The notes under the pieces were generated by a model. It worked only from the letters and a program-made list of their open reading frames with translations, made no database searches and was not told the DNA's origin. Positions 6,516-14,410 of a stretch of DNA of 49,216 nucleotides are shown in pieces. The stretch spans positions 1-49,216 of the forward strand of contig JAISKH010000061.1 of NCBI GenBank assembly GCA_031261325.1. The letters are read 5' to 3'. The translations under genes and the position numbers were made by a program. Each line of letters starts with the position of its first letter. The first letter of the stretch is position 1. This DNA comes from Oscillospiraceae bacterium. Its GTDB lineage: Bacteria; Bacillota; Clostridia; Oscillospirales; Oscillospiraceae.

Positions 6516-9137
6516 TTACTTCCCGATTGCCGCCAAGCTCTCCTCAAGATTCTCAATCAGCGCCTTCGCCTTGTCCGCGCGGGCGCGTTCCGCGTCCACA
6601 ACGTTCGCGGGCGCTTTCGCCGTAAACGCTTCGTTCGCGAGCTTTTGCTCAATGCGCTCAAGGTCTTGCCGCGCCTTTGCAAGCTCTTTCTCAATTCGCG
6701 CGCGCTCCGCCGCGAGGTCCACAAGCTCCGCAAGCGGCATGTAAATCCGCGCGTCGCCAGTCACAACCGTGACGTAGCCGTCCGCGCCAATCGGCGGCTC
6801 CTGCGCAACCGTAAGCTCCGATGCGTAGGCGAGCTTCATGATATACGCGCGCCCCATGTTGAACACATCGGTTTTCTCCGTCGCGATAATGACATTACTG
6901 CGGCGGGACGGCGGCACATTCATCTCCGCGCGGCGGGCACGCACGGCGCGAATCGCCGCCATAATGCTCTCAAACTCCGCTTCCTCCCGCGCGAAATCGT
7001 GCGCCGCGGAGAACACGGGATACGCCGCCGTCATGATTACCTCACCGCTGTGCGGCAAAGCTTGGAATATTTCCTCCGTAATGAACGGCATAAACGGGTG
7101 CAGCAGCTTCAGCGTCTCGGTCAGCACATAGAGCAGGACGCGTTGCGCGCCGATTTTCGCCGCTTCGGACTCTCCGTTCAGGCGCGGTTTCGTCAGCTCA
7201 ATGTACCAGTCGCAGAACGAATCCCAGATGAAGTCGTAGATTTTCGTCGCGGCGATGCCAAGCTCAAAGCGGTCGATGTTCTCCGTCACCTCGCGAATCG
7301 TCGCGTTCAGCTTCGACAGAATCCACTTGTCCTCAAGCTCCAGCGTCTCGGGCAGAGCGTTGTCCTCAATCGTGAGGTTCATCATGACAAAGCGGCTCGC
7401 ATTCCAAATCTTATTCGCGAAGTTGCGCATAGCCTCACACCGCTCCGTGTAAAAGCGCATGTCGTTACCGGGTGAGTTGCCCGTGATGATGTTGAATCGC
7501 AGCGCGTCCGCGCCATAGGTATTTATGACCTCAATTGGGTCAACTCCGTTGCCGAGCGACTTGGACATTTTGCGTCCCTCCGCGTCGCGAATCAGCCCAT
7601 GGAACAGCACGGTTTCAAACGGACGCTCGCGCATGTGCTCCATGCCCGAGAAAATCATGCGCGCCACCCAGAAGAAGATAATGTCGTACCCCGTCACGAG
7701 CACGCTCGTCGGATAGAAGTAGTCCAAATCCGGCGTTTTTTCGGGCCAACCGAGCGTCGAGAACGGCCACAACGCGGAGCTGAACCACGTGTCCAGCACG
7801 TCCTCGTCGCGCGTGATGTTCTTGCCGTGGCAATGCGCGCACTCCGTCGGGTCCTCGCGCGCGACGGTGATTTCGCCGCAGTCGGCGCAGTACCAAGCGG
7901 GTATTTGGTGCCCCCACCAGAGCTGGCGCGAAATGCACCAGTCGCGCATGTTACTGAACCAATTGTTGTAGGTTTTCACAAAACGGTCGGGCACGAACTT
8001 AATCCGTCCGTCCTCAACGACGTCGAGCGCGTCCTTTGTCAGCGGCTCCATCTTCACGAACCATTGCGGGCTTGTAATCGGCTCAACCGTTGTGCCGCAA
8101 CGATAACACGTGCCGACAGAGTGCGCGTGCTCCTCGATTTTGACGAGCAATCCGAGTGTCTCAAGGTCTGCGACAATCTCTTTTCTCGCGTCATAGCGGT
8201 CAAGCCCGTTGTATTTGCCGCCGTTTATGACCTTAGCCTCGTTGTCAAGCACGAGAATCTGCTCCAAACCATGCCGCTGCCCGACCTCAAAGTCGTTCGG
8301 GTCGTGGCACGGCGTCATCTTCACGCAGCCGGTGCCGAACTCGCGGTCAACGTACTCGTCGGCGATAATCGGAATCTCGCGGTTCATCAGCGGCAGAATT
8401 ACCGTCTTGCCGACAAGGTGCGCGTAACGCTCGTCCTCTGGGTGGACGGCAACGCCGCTGTCGCCAAGCATCGTTTCGGGGCGCGTCGTCGCGACTGTCA
8501 GGTACTCGTCCGAGTCCTTGACAGGGTACTTGATGTGCCAGAAGTAACCGCTCTGCTCCTCGTGCTCAACCTCCGCGTCCGAGAGCGCGGTGGTGCACGT
8601 CGGGCACCAGTTGATAATGCGATTGCCCTTGTAAATCAGCCCTTTTTCGTACAGCGAGACGAACACCTCACGCACGGCTTTAGAGCAGCCGTCGTCCATC
8701 GTGAACCGCTCGCGCTCCCAGTCGCAGCTGCAACCCAGGGTTTTCAGCTGCTCCACAATGCGGCTGCCGTACTTTTCCTTCCACTCCCAGACGCGCTCCA
8801 AAAACGTCTCGCGCCCGAGGTCATAGCGCGTCAAGCCCTCCTTGCGCAGCTCCTCCTCAACCTTGATTTGCGTCGCGATTCCCGCGTGGTCTGTGCCCGG
8901 CACCCACAGCGCGGCGTAGCCCTGCATACGCTTCACGCGTATCAGAACGTCCTGCAGCGTCTCGTCAAACGCGTGCCCGAGGTGCAGCTGTCCCGTCACG
9001 TTCGGGGGCGGGATAACGATAGTGAACGGCTTCTTCGCGCGGTCAATCACCGCGTGAAAATAATTGCCGTCAAGCCACATTTTGTATATGCGCGCTTCCG
9101 TGCTCGCGGGGTCGTAAATCTTTTCCAGTTCTCTCAT
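6516..9137 (-). CDS. valS: Valyl-tRNA synthetase
   Basis: 873 residues from the ATG at 9137 (GGAAG 8 bases before it); the in-frame extension upstream is the T-box terminator, not protein. Class Ia synthetase: the HIGH-type motif is [14 protein letters not shown] (about 43-56) and the KMSKS motif is [14 protein letters not shown]. Zinc-knuckle cysteine pairs occur in the insert (CYRCG, CADCG, CAHCHG). The C-terminus is the coiled-coil arm ([17 protein letters not shown] onward). It charges tRNA-Val and edits threonine. It is controlled by the T-box leader immediately upstream and stands alone as a transcript. Confidence 0.97.
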   Translation of the reverse strand: MRELEKIYDPASTEARIYKMWLDGNYFHAVIDRAKKPFTIVIPPPNVTGQLHLGHAFDETLQDVLIRVKRMQGYAALWVPGTDHAGIATQIKVEEELRKEGLTRYDLGRETFLERVWEWKEKYGSRIVEQLKTLGCSCDWERERFTMDDGCSKAVREVFVSLYEKGLIYKGNRIINWCPTCTTALSDAEVEHEEQSGYFWHIKYPVKDSDEYLTVATTRPETMLGDSGVAVHPEDERYAHLVGKTVILPLMNREIPIIADEYVDREFGTGCVKMTPCHDPNDFEVGQRHGLEQILVLDNEAKVINGGKYNGLDRYDARKEIVADLETLGLLVKIEEHAHSVGTCYRCGTTVEPITSPQWFVKMEPLTKDALDVVEDGRIKFVPDRFVKTYNNWFSNMRDWCISRQLWWGHQIPAWYCADCGEITVAREDPTECAHCHGKNITRDEDVLDTWFSSALWPFSTLGWPEKTPDLDYFYPTSVLVTGYDIIFFWVARMIFSGMEHMRERPFETVLFHGLIRDAEGRKMSKSLGNGVDPIEVINTYGADALRFNIITGNSPGNDMRFYTERCEAMRNFANKIWNASRFVMMNLTIEDNALPETLELEDKWILSKLNATIREVTENIDRFELGIAATKIYDFIWDSFCDWYIELTKPRLNGESEAAKIGAQRVLLYVLTETLKLLHPFMPFITEEIFQALPHSGEVIMTAAYPVFSAAHDFAREEAEFESIMAAIRAVRARRAEMNVPPSRRSNVIIATEKTDVFNMGRAYIMKLAYASELTVAQEPPIGADGYVTVVTGDARIYMPLAELVDLAAERARIEKELAKARQDLERIEQKLANEAFTAKAPANVVDAERARADKAKALIENLEESLAAIGK

Positions 9138-9149
9138 AACGCCACTTCC

Positions 9150-9478
9150 TTTATATTCGGGGTACAGAATCAGAAAAATCCCGCCCCAAAGATTGTTCTT
9201 TGAGACGGGATTGTAATCCCGCGGTACCACTCAAATTGCGCCCTGCGACCGCGCGACAAACACGCGGACAACGCGCCACCTTAACGGACGTATTGCAAAT
9301 ACACGCCCAACGCCTTAACGCGGCATACGTGGGGCTCTACCCGCGGCAAACGCCGCGCTCCTCCCCCGGCTCAGAAGCGACATGTCATATTGGCGGCTCG
9401 CCGCCGACTCGCACCAACCGTCGGCTCTCTGCAGGCAACCCAACCGGACACTCTTCGTCACAGCCTTTTGAATGAGGT
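9150..9478 (-). promoter_or_regulatory. T-box riboswitch controlling valS
   Basis: On the minus strand the T-box sequence AGTGGTACCGCGG lies at about 9219-9231. It is followed by a long terminator hairpin (arms 9197-9211 and 9178-9192, loop 9193-9196) and a TTTTT run. T-box RNAs bind uncharged tRNA and switch from terminator to antiterminator. Upstream lie stem-I features such as the AGAG segment and a GTC (9379-9381) followed by GCTTCTGAGC, the likely valine specifier codon. The specifier assignment is tentative; the rest is clear. Confidence 0.92.
9178..9211 (-). terminator. T-box-controlled terminator in the valS leader
   Basis: 15-base arms ATCCCGTCTCAAAGA / TCTTTGGGGCGGGAT pair across a 4-base loop and are followed by TTTTTC. 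The 5' arm overlaps the sequence that would pair with the T-box in the antiterminator. Confidence 0.88.
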
Positions 9479-9508
9479 ATTATATCACGCGGCGGTGCTG
9501 TTTGTCAA
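9479..9508 (-). promoter_or_regulatory. Sigma-A promoter of valS
   Basis: TTGACA (9503-9508) and TATAAT (9479-9484) on the minus strand, spacer 18. The T-box leader starts directly downstream. The stretch 9509-9637 shows no gene; it contains a C9 run at 9616-9624. Confidence 0.78.
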
Positions 9509-9637
9509 TATTGTTTCGCATAGTTTCCACCACCGCAAGAAATTACTCCCCAACACGCCTGTGCGTCACCGCTACGCCAAGCCCTTTTTTGCAAAAAAAT
9601 AAATATTTTTCAGAACCCCCCCCCAACAACAACAAAA

Positions 9638-9666
9638 CCCCTTGCAAACATCGTGTCCACAAGGGG
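9638..9666 (-). terminator. Terminator of the SLH-domain gene
   Basis: CCCCTTG / CAAGGGG arms (9660-9666 and 9638-9644) are followed on the minus strand by TTTTGTTGTTG. It lies 31 bases after the stop codon. Confidence 0.7.
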
Positions 9667-9697
9667 CTTCATCAGCTATCTAATTGAGTGCTCCGAC

Positions 9698-10663
9698 TTA
9701 TTCCTCCACAGCAACAACGCTCGTCACCGTTGCCGCGTCCCCCGTGTGCGGCAGCGGAACGAATATCGTGATGTAAACGTAAGACTCAATCGGTTCGGGC
9801 ACAACCGGTGTCGCCTTGCAATAGAACCGATAGTTCGTACCCGCAACAACCTGCGTCGCAACTTTCAGCGGCAAGAAATCCACGCCCACAAGCTCCGCCG
9901 TTGCCGCGTTGAATATTTCGGTATCCTCCGCGGTCAAGTCCCGCTCCTCCGTGTAACCACCGACAACAGGCGGCGTTTCCTCTACGGGCGGCGTTTCCTC
10001 CGGCTTCGTCAATTCCACGAATCTGTGCAGAATCGCCGCAACCTCGGCACGCGTCGCGCTGCCCAACGGGTTGACGGCGTTGCCGCCGACTCCGTTAATT
10101 ATACCGAGCTTGAACAGCGTTTGTATTGCGTTATTCGCGTAATCCGCAATCAGTTCCTCGTCCGCGAAGATGATATACTGCTGCGTCACAACGAGATTGA
10201 TTTCCTTGTACGTCATGTAGCGCAGGATAATCACCGCCAAATCCTGCCGCGTGATTTTCGCGTTAGGTTCAAACTTGCCGTCGCCCACGCCGTTCACGAT
10301 GCCGTTTGCCGCCGCCCATGCCACCGCGTCGGAGTAATACTCGTCCGTCGGAACATCAATAAAATCAGTCGTGCTCGGACCTCTAGCCGGCGCGTCCAGA
10401 CGGAACAGCACCGTAACGAGCATCGCGCGCGTCAGCGGCTCCTCCGGGCTGAACTCGGTTTCGCTCGTGCCGTTAAACAACCCGTTCGCGTGCACAAACT
10501 CAACGTCGCCATAGAACCAATCTGACTCCCGCACGTCCGTAAAGCCCTCCGAGTCCTCCGCGCTCACCGTCAGCGGCGCAACCGCAAGCACCCCCGCAAT
10601 GCATAGCGCCACCAATAGCGCGGACACGATTTTCTTCCCATGTTTTCCTTGTCTAAAACTCAT
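9698..10663 (-). CDS. S-layer homology (SLH) domain protein
   Basis: 321 residues from the ATG at 10663, with AGGGAGG before it. A Sec signal peptide (KKIVSALLVALCIAGVLAVA, cleaved near TVSA-ED) is followed by three SLH modules. Signatures are FTDVRESDWFYGDVEFV, then FIDVPTDEYYSDAVAWAAA with ITRQDLAVIILRYM, and a third with FADEELIADYANNAIQTL and ATRAEVAAILHRFVE. SLH modules bind pyruvylated secondary cell-wall polymers. The remaining tail has a Pro/Glu linker (PEETPPVEETPPV) and about 90 residues of unknown fold. The SLH modules are at the N-terminus and no large domain follows, so this may be an anchor or a truncated surface protein. Confidence 0.9.
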   Translation of the reverse strand: MSFRQGKHGKKIVSALLVALCIAGVLAVAPLTVSAEDSEGFTDVRESDWFYGDVEFVHANGLFNGTSETEFSPEEPLTRAMLVTVLFRLDAPARGPSTTDFIDVPTDEYYSDAVAWAAANGIVNGVGDGKFEPNAKITRQDLAVIILRYMTYKEINLVVTQQYIIFADEELIADYANNAIQTLFKLGIINGVGGNAVNPLGSATRAEVAAILHRFVELTKPEETPPVEETPPVVGGYTEERDLTAEDTEIFNAATAELVGVDFLPLKVATQVVAGTNYRFYCKATPVVPEPIESYVYITIFVPLPHTGDAATVTSVVAVEE

Positions 10664-10711
10664 AATATATCCTCCCTTTCTGTCTAAAGCCTCATTCGTG
10701 TTTGCTTCTAT

Positions 10712-10740
10712 ATTGTACCACAAACTCGCGGCAGATTCAA
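10712..10740 (-). promoter_or_regulatory. Promoter of the SLH-domain gene
   Basis: TTGAAT (10735-10740) and TACAAT (10712-10717) on the minus strand, spacer 17. The leader is about 45 bases. Confidence 0.65.
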
Positions 10741-10847
10741 TACGCATTCGCGGTTTTGTGCGGTAGAGTGGCAACCATTCGGCAGAATTTACCTGTTTGA
10801 CGACCCCAGCATAACCTACCGCAACGCGGCAGACGGGCAAATAGAAT

Positions 10848-10885
10848 GTCCCTTAAACGTACCACAAAAGGTTCGTCTAAGGGAC
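10848..10885 (-). terminator. Hairpin 3' of tRNA-Leu
   Basis: Arms 10848-10859 and 10874-10885 (GTCCCTTAAACG type) pair at 11 of 12 positions around a 14-base loop, 3 bases after the tRNA CCA end. The following T run is poor (ATTCTATTTG), so it may be a weak terminator or a processing or stability hairpin. Confidence 0.5.
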
Positions 10886-10888
10886 CAT

Positions 10889-10976
10889 TGGTGCGCGAGG
10901 CGGGACTTGAACCCGCACGCCCGTGAAGAGCACCGGCACCTGAAGCCGGCGAGTCTGCCGATTCCACCACTCGCGC
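10889..10976 (-). tRNA. tRNA-Leu (CAG)
   Basis: The 88-base cloverleaf includes an encoded CCA. The acceptor arms GCGCGAG and CTCGCGC pair, the discriminator is A, the D-arm sequence is GTGGTGGAATCGGCAGAC, and the T-arm contains GGTTCAAGTCC. The anticodon stem CCGGC/GCCGG encloses loop TTCAGGT, which gives anticodon CAG. A long variable arm (class II) identifies leucine and reads CUG codons. Confidence 0.95.
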
Positions 10977-11007
10977 GCATATTTGCGGTTCACAAGACCG
11001 CCTAGAC

Positions 11008-11036
11008 ATAATAGCACCAACAACCCTTTCTGTCAA
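11008..11036 (-). promoter_or_regulatory. Sigma-A promoter of tRNA-Leu
   Basis: TTGACA (11031-11036) and TATTAT (11008-11013) on the minus strand, spacer 17, about 32 bases before the mature tRNA 5' end. Confidence 0.8.
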
Positions 11037-11058
11037 GACAATTTTTAATAAATCTATT

Positions 11059-11087
11059 TTGACAAATCCGCGCCGATAGCGTAAAAT
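11059..11087 (+). promoter_or_regulatory. Sigma-A promoter of the hydroxyacid dehydrogenase operon
   Basis: TTGACA (11059-11064) and TAAAAT (11082-11087), spacer 17. It diverges from the tRNA promoter. Confidence 0.75.
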
Positions 11088-11112
11088 TAAAGCAAAAATT
11101 GGAGGGTATGCC

Positions 11113-12060
11113 ATGCCGAAAAGCTTTGTCGTCATTTACAACCTCACGGAGTCGCAGCGCGCCGCAATCACCGCCGCCGCAAGCGGTCGCGCCGAACTGA
11201 AATTTCTCGACATCGGCGAGTGGGACGACGCGATTGAGCGCGCCGAAGTCCTGCTCGGCGACATTCACCCGCCGCACATTGAGCGCGCCGCGAACCTAAA
11301 GTGGGTGCAAACGTGCTACGCGGGCGTTGAGCGTCTCGTCGAACTCGCAAAAACGCGTGGCTTCACGCTCACAAACGCGTCCGGCGCGTTCGGCGAGGGG
11401 CTGTCCGAATACCTGCTGCTCTACACGCTCGCAATTCAAAAGCAACTGCCGCAATACCTTGCGGCGCAGTCGCGGCACGAGTGGGTTAACCTCGGCACGG
11501 CAAGCTCAATTTCCACGTCAACCGTCACGGTCGTCGGCGTTGGCGACATCGGCGGCGCGTATGCCCGCAAGATGAAAGCTCTCGGCGCAACCGTGCGCGG
11601 CGTGAAACGCACGGCTTCCGCAAAGCCCGACTATCTCGACGAACTGTACACAATCGACGAGCTGGACGCGGCTCTCGCGGGCACAGACATCGTAGCACTC
11701 TGCCTGCCGAACACGCCGAACACAGCGGGAATCCTTACCCGCGAACGCATCGAAGCGCTCAAGCACGGCGCGATTATCCTGAACATCGGTCGCGGCGGCG
11801 CGATTGACCAAGACGCGTTGATTGACGCGCTGCAAAACAAGCGCGTGTTCGCGGGCTTAGACGTAACCACGCCCGAACCGCTGCCCAAAGACAGCCCGCT
11901 GTGGGACTGCGAAAACCTGATACTCACGCCGCACGTCTCCGGCTTCGCGTCATCGCCGCTGACAGGCACTTACGTCGCCGCGCTGATTGCCCGCAATATC
12001 ACCGCGTACCTAGACGGCAAGCCCCTCGAAAGTCTCGTTGACCTCAACCTCGGTTATTAA
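11113..12060 (+). CDS. D-isomer-specific 2-hydroxyacid dehydrogenase
   Basis: 315 residues, ATG at 11113 with GGAGGG 6 bases before. The NAD-binding Rossmann motif is GVGDIGGAYARKMKALG (about 142-158), and the substrate-side ILNIGRGGAIDQDALIDAL and the catalytic histidine in LTPHVSG are present. The family interconverts 2-oxoacids and D-2-hydroxyacids (glycerate, glyoxylate, phosphoglycerate and others). Without the C-terminal ACT domain it is not a full SerA, and the substrate is open. It is followed after 21 bases by the large MoaF-like gene, so the two are probably co-transcribed and work on related chemistry (inference). Confidence 0.92.
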   Translation: MPKSFVVIYNLTESQRAAITAAASGRAELKFLDIGEWDDAIERAEVLLGDIHPPHIERAANLKWVQTCYAGVERLVELAKTRGFTLTNASGAFGEGLSEYLLLYTLAIQKQLPQYLAAQSRHEWVNLGTASSISTSTVTVVGVGDIGGAYARKMKALGATVRGVKRTASAKPDYLDELYTIDELDAALAGTDIVALCLPNTPNTAGILTRERIEALKHGAIILNIGRGGAIDQDALIDALQNKRVFAGLDVTTPEPLPKDSPLWDCENLILTPHVSGFASSPLTGTYVAALIARNITAYLDGKPLESLVDLNLGY

Positions 12061-12081
12061 TTATAAAGGAGCTGCATAAAA

Positions 12082-13635
12082 ATGTCCGAACTGTTTTACA
12101 CGCACTTCACGAAGCTCACCGCGGAGCAAGTCGCCGAAATCCTGAAAACCGCGCCCTTGGGCGGGGAAACCCGATTGACGGATTCAGAAGAAATTGATTC
12201 GCTGAAGCTCACCTTCCGGCGCGAACCCGGCGCGCTGAACGGCGTATTCACAATTTCCGACACGGACACCGGCGAGGAGACAAAAATCGACATTTGGTTC
12301 AACGGCGAGAACGCGCCCCCGCGCGAGATTCAGCGCAAAATCACGCTCGGCGCGTCGCACAAGACGACCGACCGCCTAATCGGCAAGGCAATCCTGTGGG
12401 AAAGCGGGCTGTGGAAGTACCAAACAATCTACGCGTCAACCGTCTGCTCGTCGTTCAACAGGCTCCCCGACCTGCAAACCGTTACCGCGCCGTCGGACTT
12501 CATAGCAATCGACGACCACCGCTACATTTATTCGCGCGTTGAAGCCGAGTTTTCCGGCGCAATCGTAGTCGAGGTGTTTGACCTCATCACGATGGAGCTT
12601 GCGGGTATTCGCTTCGGTATAGGCGAGAGCGACGAGGGCGAGCTGTCGGTCTACGGCGCGAGCGGCACATATCTCGGGCAACTCGCGAACTACTCCCCCA
12701 TCAAGGAAAAGCCGCAGGAAGCCGCGCCCGCGTTCGGCGCGTTCGGCGACTTTCGCATGGTCTACCGCCCGTTCGAGATGACGCACCCGATGACGGAAGC
12801 GGAGGTACGCGCCAACATTGCGGGCGACACCGCCATGTTCTGGGACGGCAGCTTCCGCGGACCGGGCAACGTCAACAGCGAGCACATGCTCCCGACGACG
12901 GATTTGCTCTACCGCTGGTCGCTCGCACACGGGGGCGGCAAGTTCAAGCTGAAATTCGATAACGCTCCTACTTGGGAGTACGAGCTGACGGGCGCGAACA
13001 CGATGCGTTTCCGCACCGACGAGTCCGATGCGTGGCACGAGGAGCGTTACGAAGCGTTTGAATCCGACGCGAAGCTCGTTCTGTTCGCCCACACAATAAC
13101 GGGCGCGGTACCCGCCGTCAGTATGGCGACAGCCATAGACCTTGAAAACGGACTTGCAACCTGCGCGTTCGGTCACATGGGCAACCCCGACGTGCCGCGC
13201 GAGCCGCTGCGCGAATTCCTTTTCGGCGCAATCGAAGCCTACGGCATAACGCCCTCAACCGAGCGCCACGCGTTCACGAAAGAGCTTGTCGGCAAGTCGT
13301 TCACGTGGTCGTACACGCGGGAAATGACCTCACAGCACATCTATTCAAGCCCCGAATCCTACTCGTGGACAATCTTCCTTGACGACGGCAAGCCCGGACT
13401 CATGTGGTCGTCGCCGTGCCAATACGTCAAAATACGCGACGGCGTTTACATGATGTCGTGGATTGAAAGCCGCTCTGCCGGCAACCTGAACACGTTCCTG
13501 TTCAACACCAAAACCATGCACGACGTCGGCGTAGCGTTCGGCATCAACCACAACCAAGTGTTTGAGTTCAACACGTTCGGCGCGGAAGCGCGCAGCGCGG
13601 GTGCGCTCGACCTGTCGGGAATCTGGGGCAAATAA
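12082..13635 (+). CDS. Large MoaF-like (lipocalin/calycin-type) protein, unusual extra N-terminal domain
   Basis: 517 residues with no signal peptide. The C-terminal part (about 395-510: HAFTKELVGKSFTWSYT, then YSWTIFLDDGK, DGVYMMSWIES, NTFLFNTKTMHDVG) follows the strand pattern of the MoaF C-terminal lipocalin-like domain. Residues about 225-390 look like the preceding MoaF N-terminal domain (TAMFWDGSFRGPGNVNSEHM, then YEAFESDAKLVLFAH). The first 215 residues form a further unit that ends with YIYSRVEAEFSGAIVVEVFD, so the protein is about twice the usual MoaF length. MoaF was named for a link to molybdenum cofactor work in Klebsiella; its biochemical role is unproven. No other moa gene is present here. 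The assignment is from pattern memory and moderately secure. Confidence 0.6.
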   Translation: MSELFYTHFTKLTAEQVAEILKTAPLGGETRLTDSEEIDSLKLTFRREPGALNGVFTISDTDTGEETKIDIWFNGENAPPREIQRKITLGASHKTTDRLIGKAILWESGLWKYQTIYASTVCSSFNRLPDLQTVTAPSDFIAIDDHRYIYSRVEAEFSGAIVVEVFDLITMELAGIRFGIGESDEGELSVYGASGTYLGQLANYSPIKEKPQEAAPAFGAFGDFRMVYRPFEMTHPMTEAEVRANIAGDTAMFWDGSFRGPGNVNSEHMLPTTDLLYRWSLAHGGGKFKLKFDNAPTWEYELTGANTMRFRTDESDAWHEERYEAFESDAKLVLFAHTITGAVPAVSMATAIDLENGLATCAFGHMGNPDVPREPLREFLFGAIEAYGITPSTERHAFTKELVGKSFTWSYTREMTSQHIYSSPESYSWTIFLDDGKPGLMWSSPCQYVKIRDGVYMMSWIESRSAGNLNTFLFNTKTMHDVGVAFGINHNQVFEFNTFGAEARSAGALDLSGIWGK

Positions 13636-13667
13636 AAAAAGCAAGCGGTGCAAACCGCTTGCTTTTT
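13636..13667. terminator. Bidirectional terminator between convergent genes
   Basis: AAGCAAGCGGT / ACCGCTTGCTT arms around GCAA, flanked by A and T runs on both strands. It serves the MoaF-like gene (plus) and the lipoprotein gene (minus). Confidence 0.87.
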
Positions 13668-13680
13668 CGTTTCACTCAAC

Positions 13681-14319
13681 CTATTTCGCCTTAACAAACG
13701 CGGCGATAAGCGCGTCCGCGTCCGCTTGCGTATCCTCGGAATATGTAACGCAAAGCGCGATAATAACGCCGTCCAGCTTGCGCAGATAGTATTCCTGGAA
13801 CATAAGACCGCCCAGCATCGAGCCTTTGCCCACCGTATACGTCTCTCCCGCGAACGTCTTTGTGCTAACGCCGAGGTCCTCAAATGCAAAGTCTGCTATC
13901 CCAGCCATCTGCTCCGCAAGCGCGTTGTAATAGCCTTTCTCGTCCAACCCCTTAAAAGCGGGCGTAAGCGCAATGTTCTCATACATCAGAATCGCGTTCG
14001 GCAGCCCGTCGCCCTTTATGACCATCAGGTCATAAGCCGTGCGCATCTTCGCAACGTCAAGCGCCGTCTTGTCAACACCGCTGCCGATGACAACATCGTC
14101 GCCCGCGCCGACCGACTGCGCAATCTCCTCCGACGACAAACGCGTGTAGCCCTCCGGCAGAACGAGCTTGAGGTTCGCCCACTCGTTCGTGAACGTCTTT
14201 CCGTCGTCCGCCCATGTGCCCGTCTGAATATTGCCCTGCATAACCTTTGCGCAAGAAGCCGCCGTTACAAGAATCGCGAGAGTCAGCACGAGAATCGAGA
14301 CCTTTTTAATTGTTTTCAT
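13681..14319 (-). CDS. Lipoprotein of unknown function
   Basis: 212 residues from the second of two adjacent ATGs (AGGAAG 8 bases away). The signal peptide ends in a lipobox, LVTAASC, so the mature protein is lipid-anchored to the outer face of the membrane. The mature part begins with GTWADDGKTFTNEWANLKLVLPEGY, split by family usage into GTW and NLKLVLPEGY motifs that recur in clostridial lipoproteins of unknown role. A globular alpha/beta domain of about 180 residues follows. No enzymatic motif is seen. It lies after the terminator of the flavoenzyme gene; I see no clear separate promoter. Confidence 0.8.
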   Translation of the reverse strand: MKTIKKVSILVLTLAILVTAASCAKVMQGNIQTGTWADDGKTFTNEWANLKLVLPEGYTRLSSEEIAQSVGAGDDVVIGSGVDKTALDVAKMRTAYDLMVIKGDGLPNAILMYENIALTPAFKGLDEKGYYNALAEQMAGIADFAFEDLGVSTKTFAGETYTVGKGSMLGGLMFQEYYLRKLDGVIIALCVTYSEDTQADADALIAAFVKAK

Positions 14320-14353
14320 CATATTTTCTTCCTACTTTCCGATAATTAAACGT

Positions 14354-14386
14354 AAAAATGGCAAGGGCAAACCCTTGCCATTTTTT
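14354..14386 (-). terminator. Terminator of the OYE-type flavoenzyme gene
   Basis: 14-base arms (AAAAATGGCAAGGG and its complement) around CAAA. On the minus strand it ends in ATTTTT, 24 bases after the stop codon at 14411. Confidence 0.85.
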
Positions 14387-14410
14387 ACTGAAGCTAAAGC
14401 CTACACAAAC

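Noticed and set aside
7599..9203. 534-codon open frame on the plus strand
   Set aside because: It is the antisense shadow of valS; composition is Arg/Val/His-rich with no recognisable domain.
9616..9624. C9 homopolymer as a phase-variable tract
   Set aside because: It lies after the terminator region of the SLH gene and upstream of nothing on either strand, so slippage would have no target.
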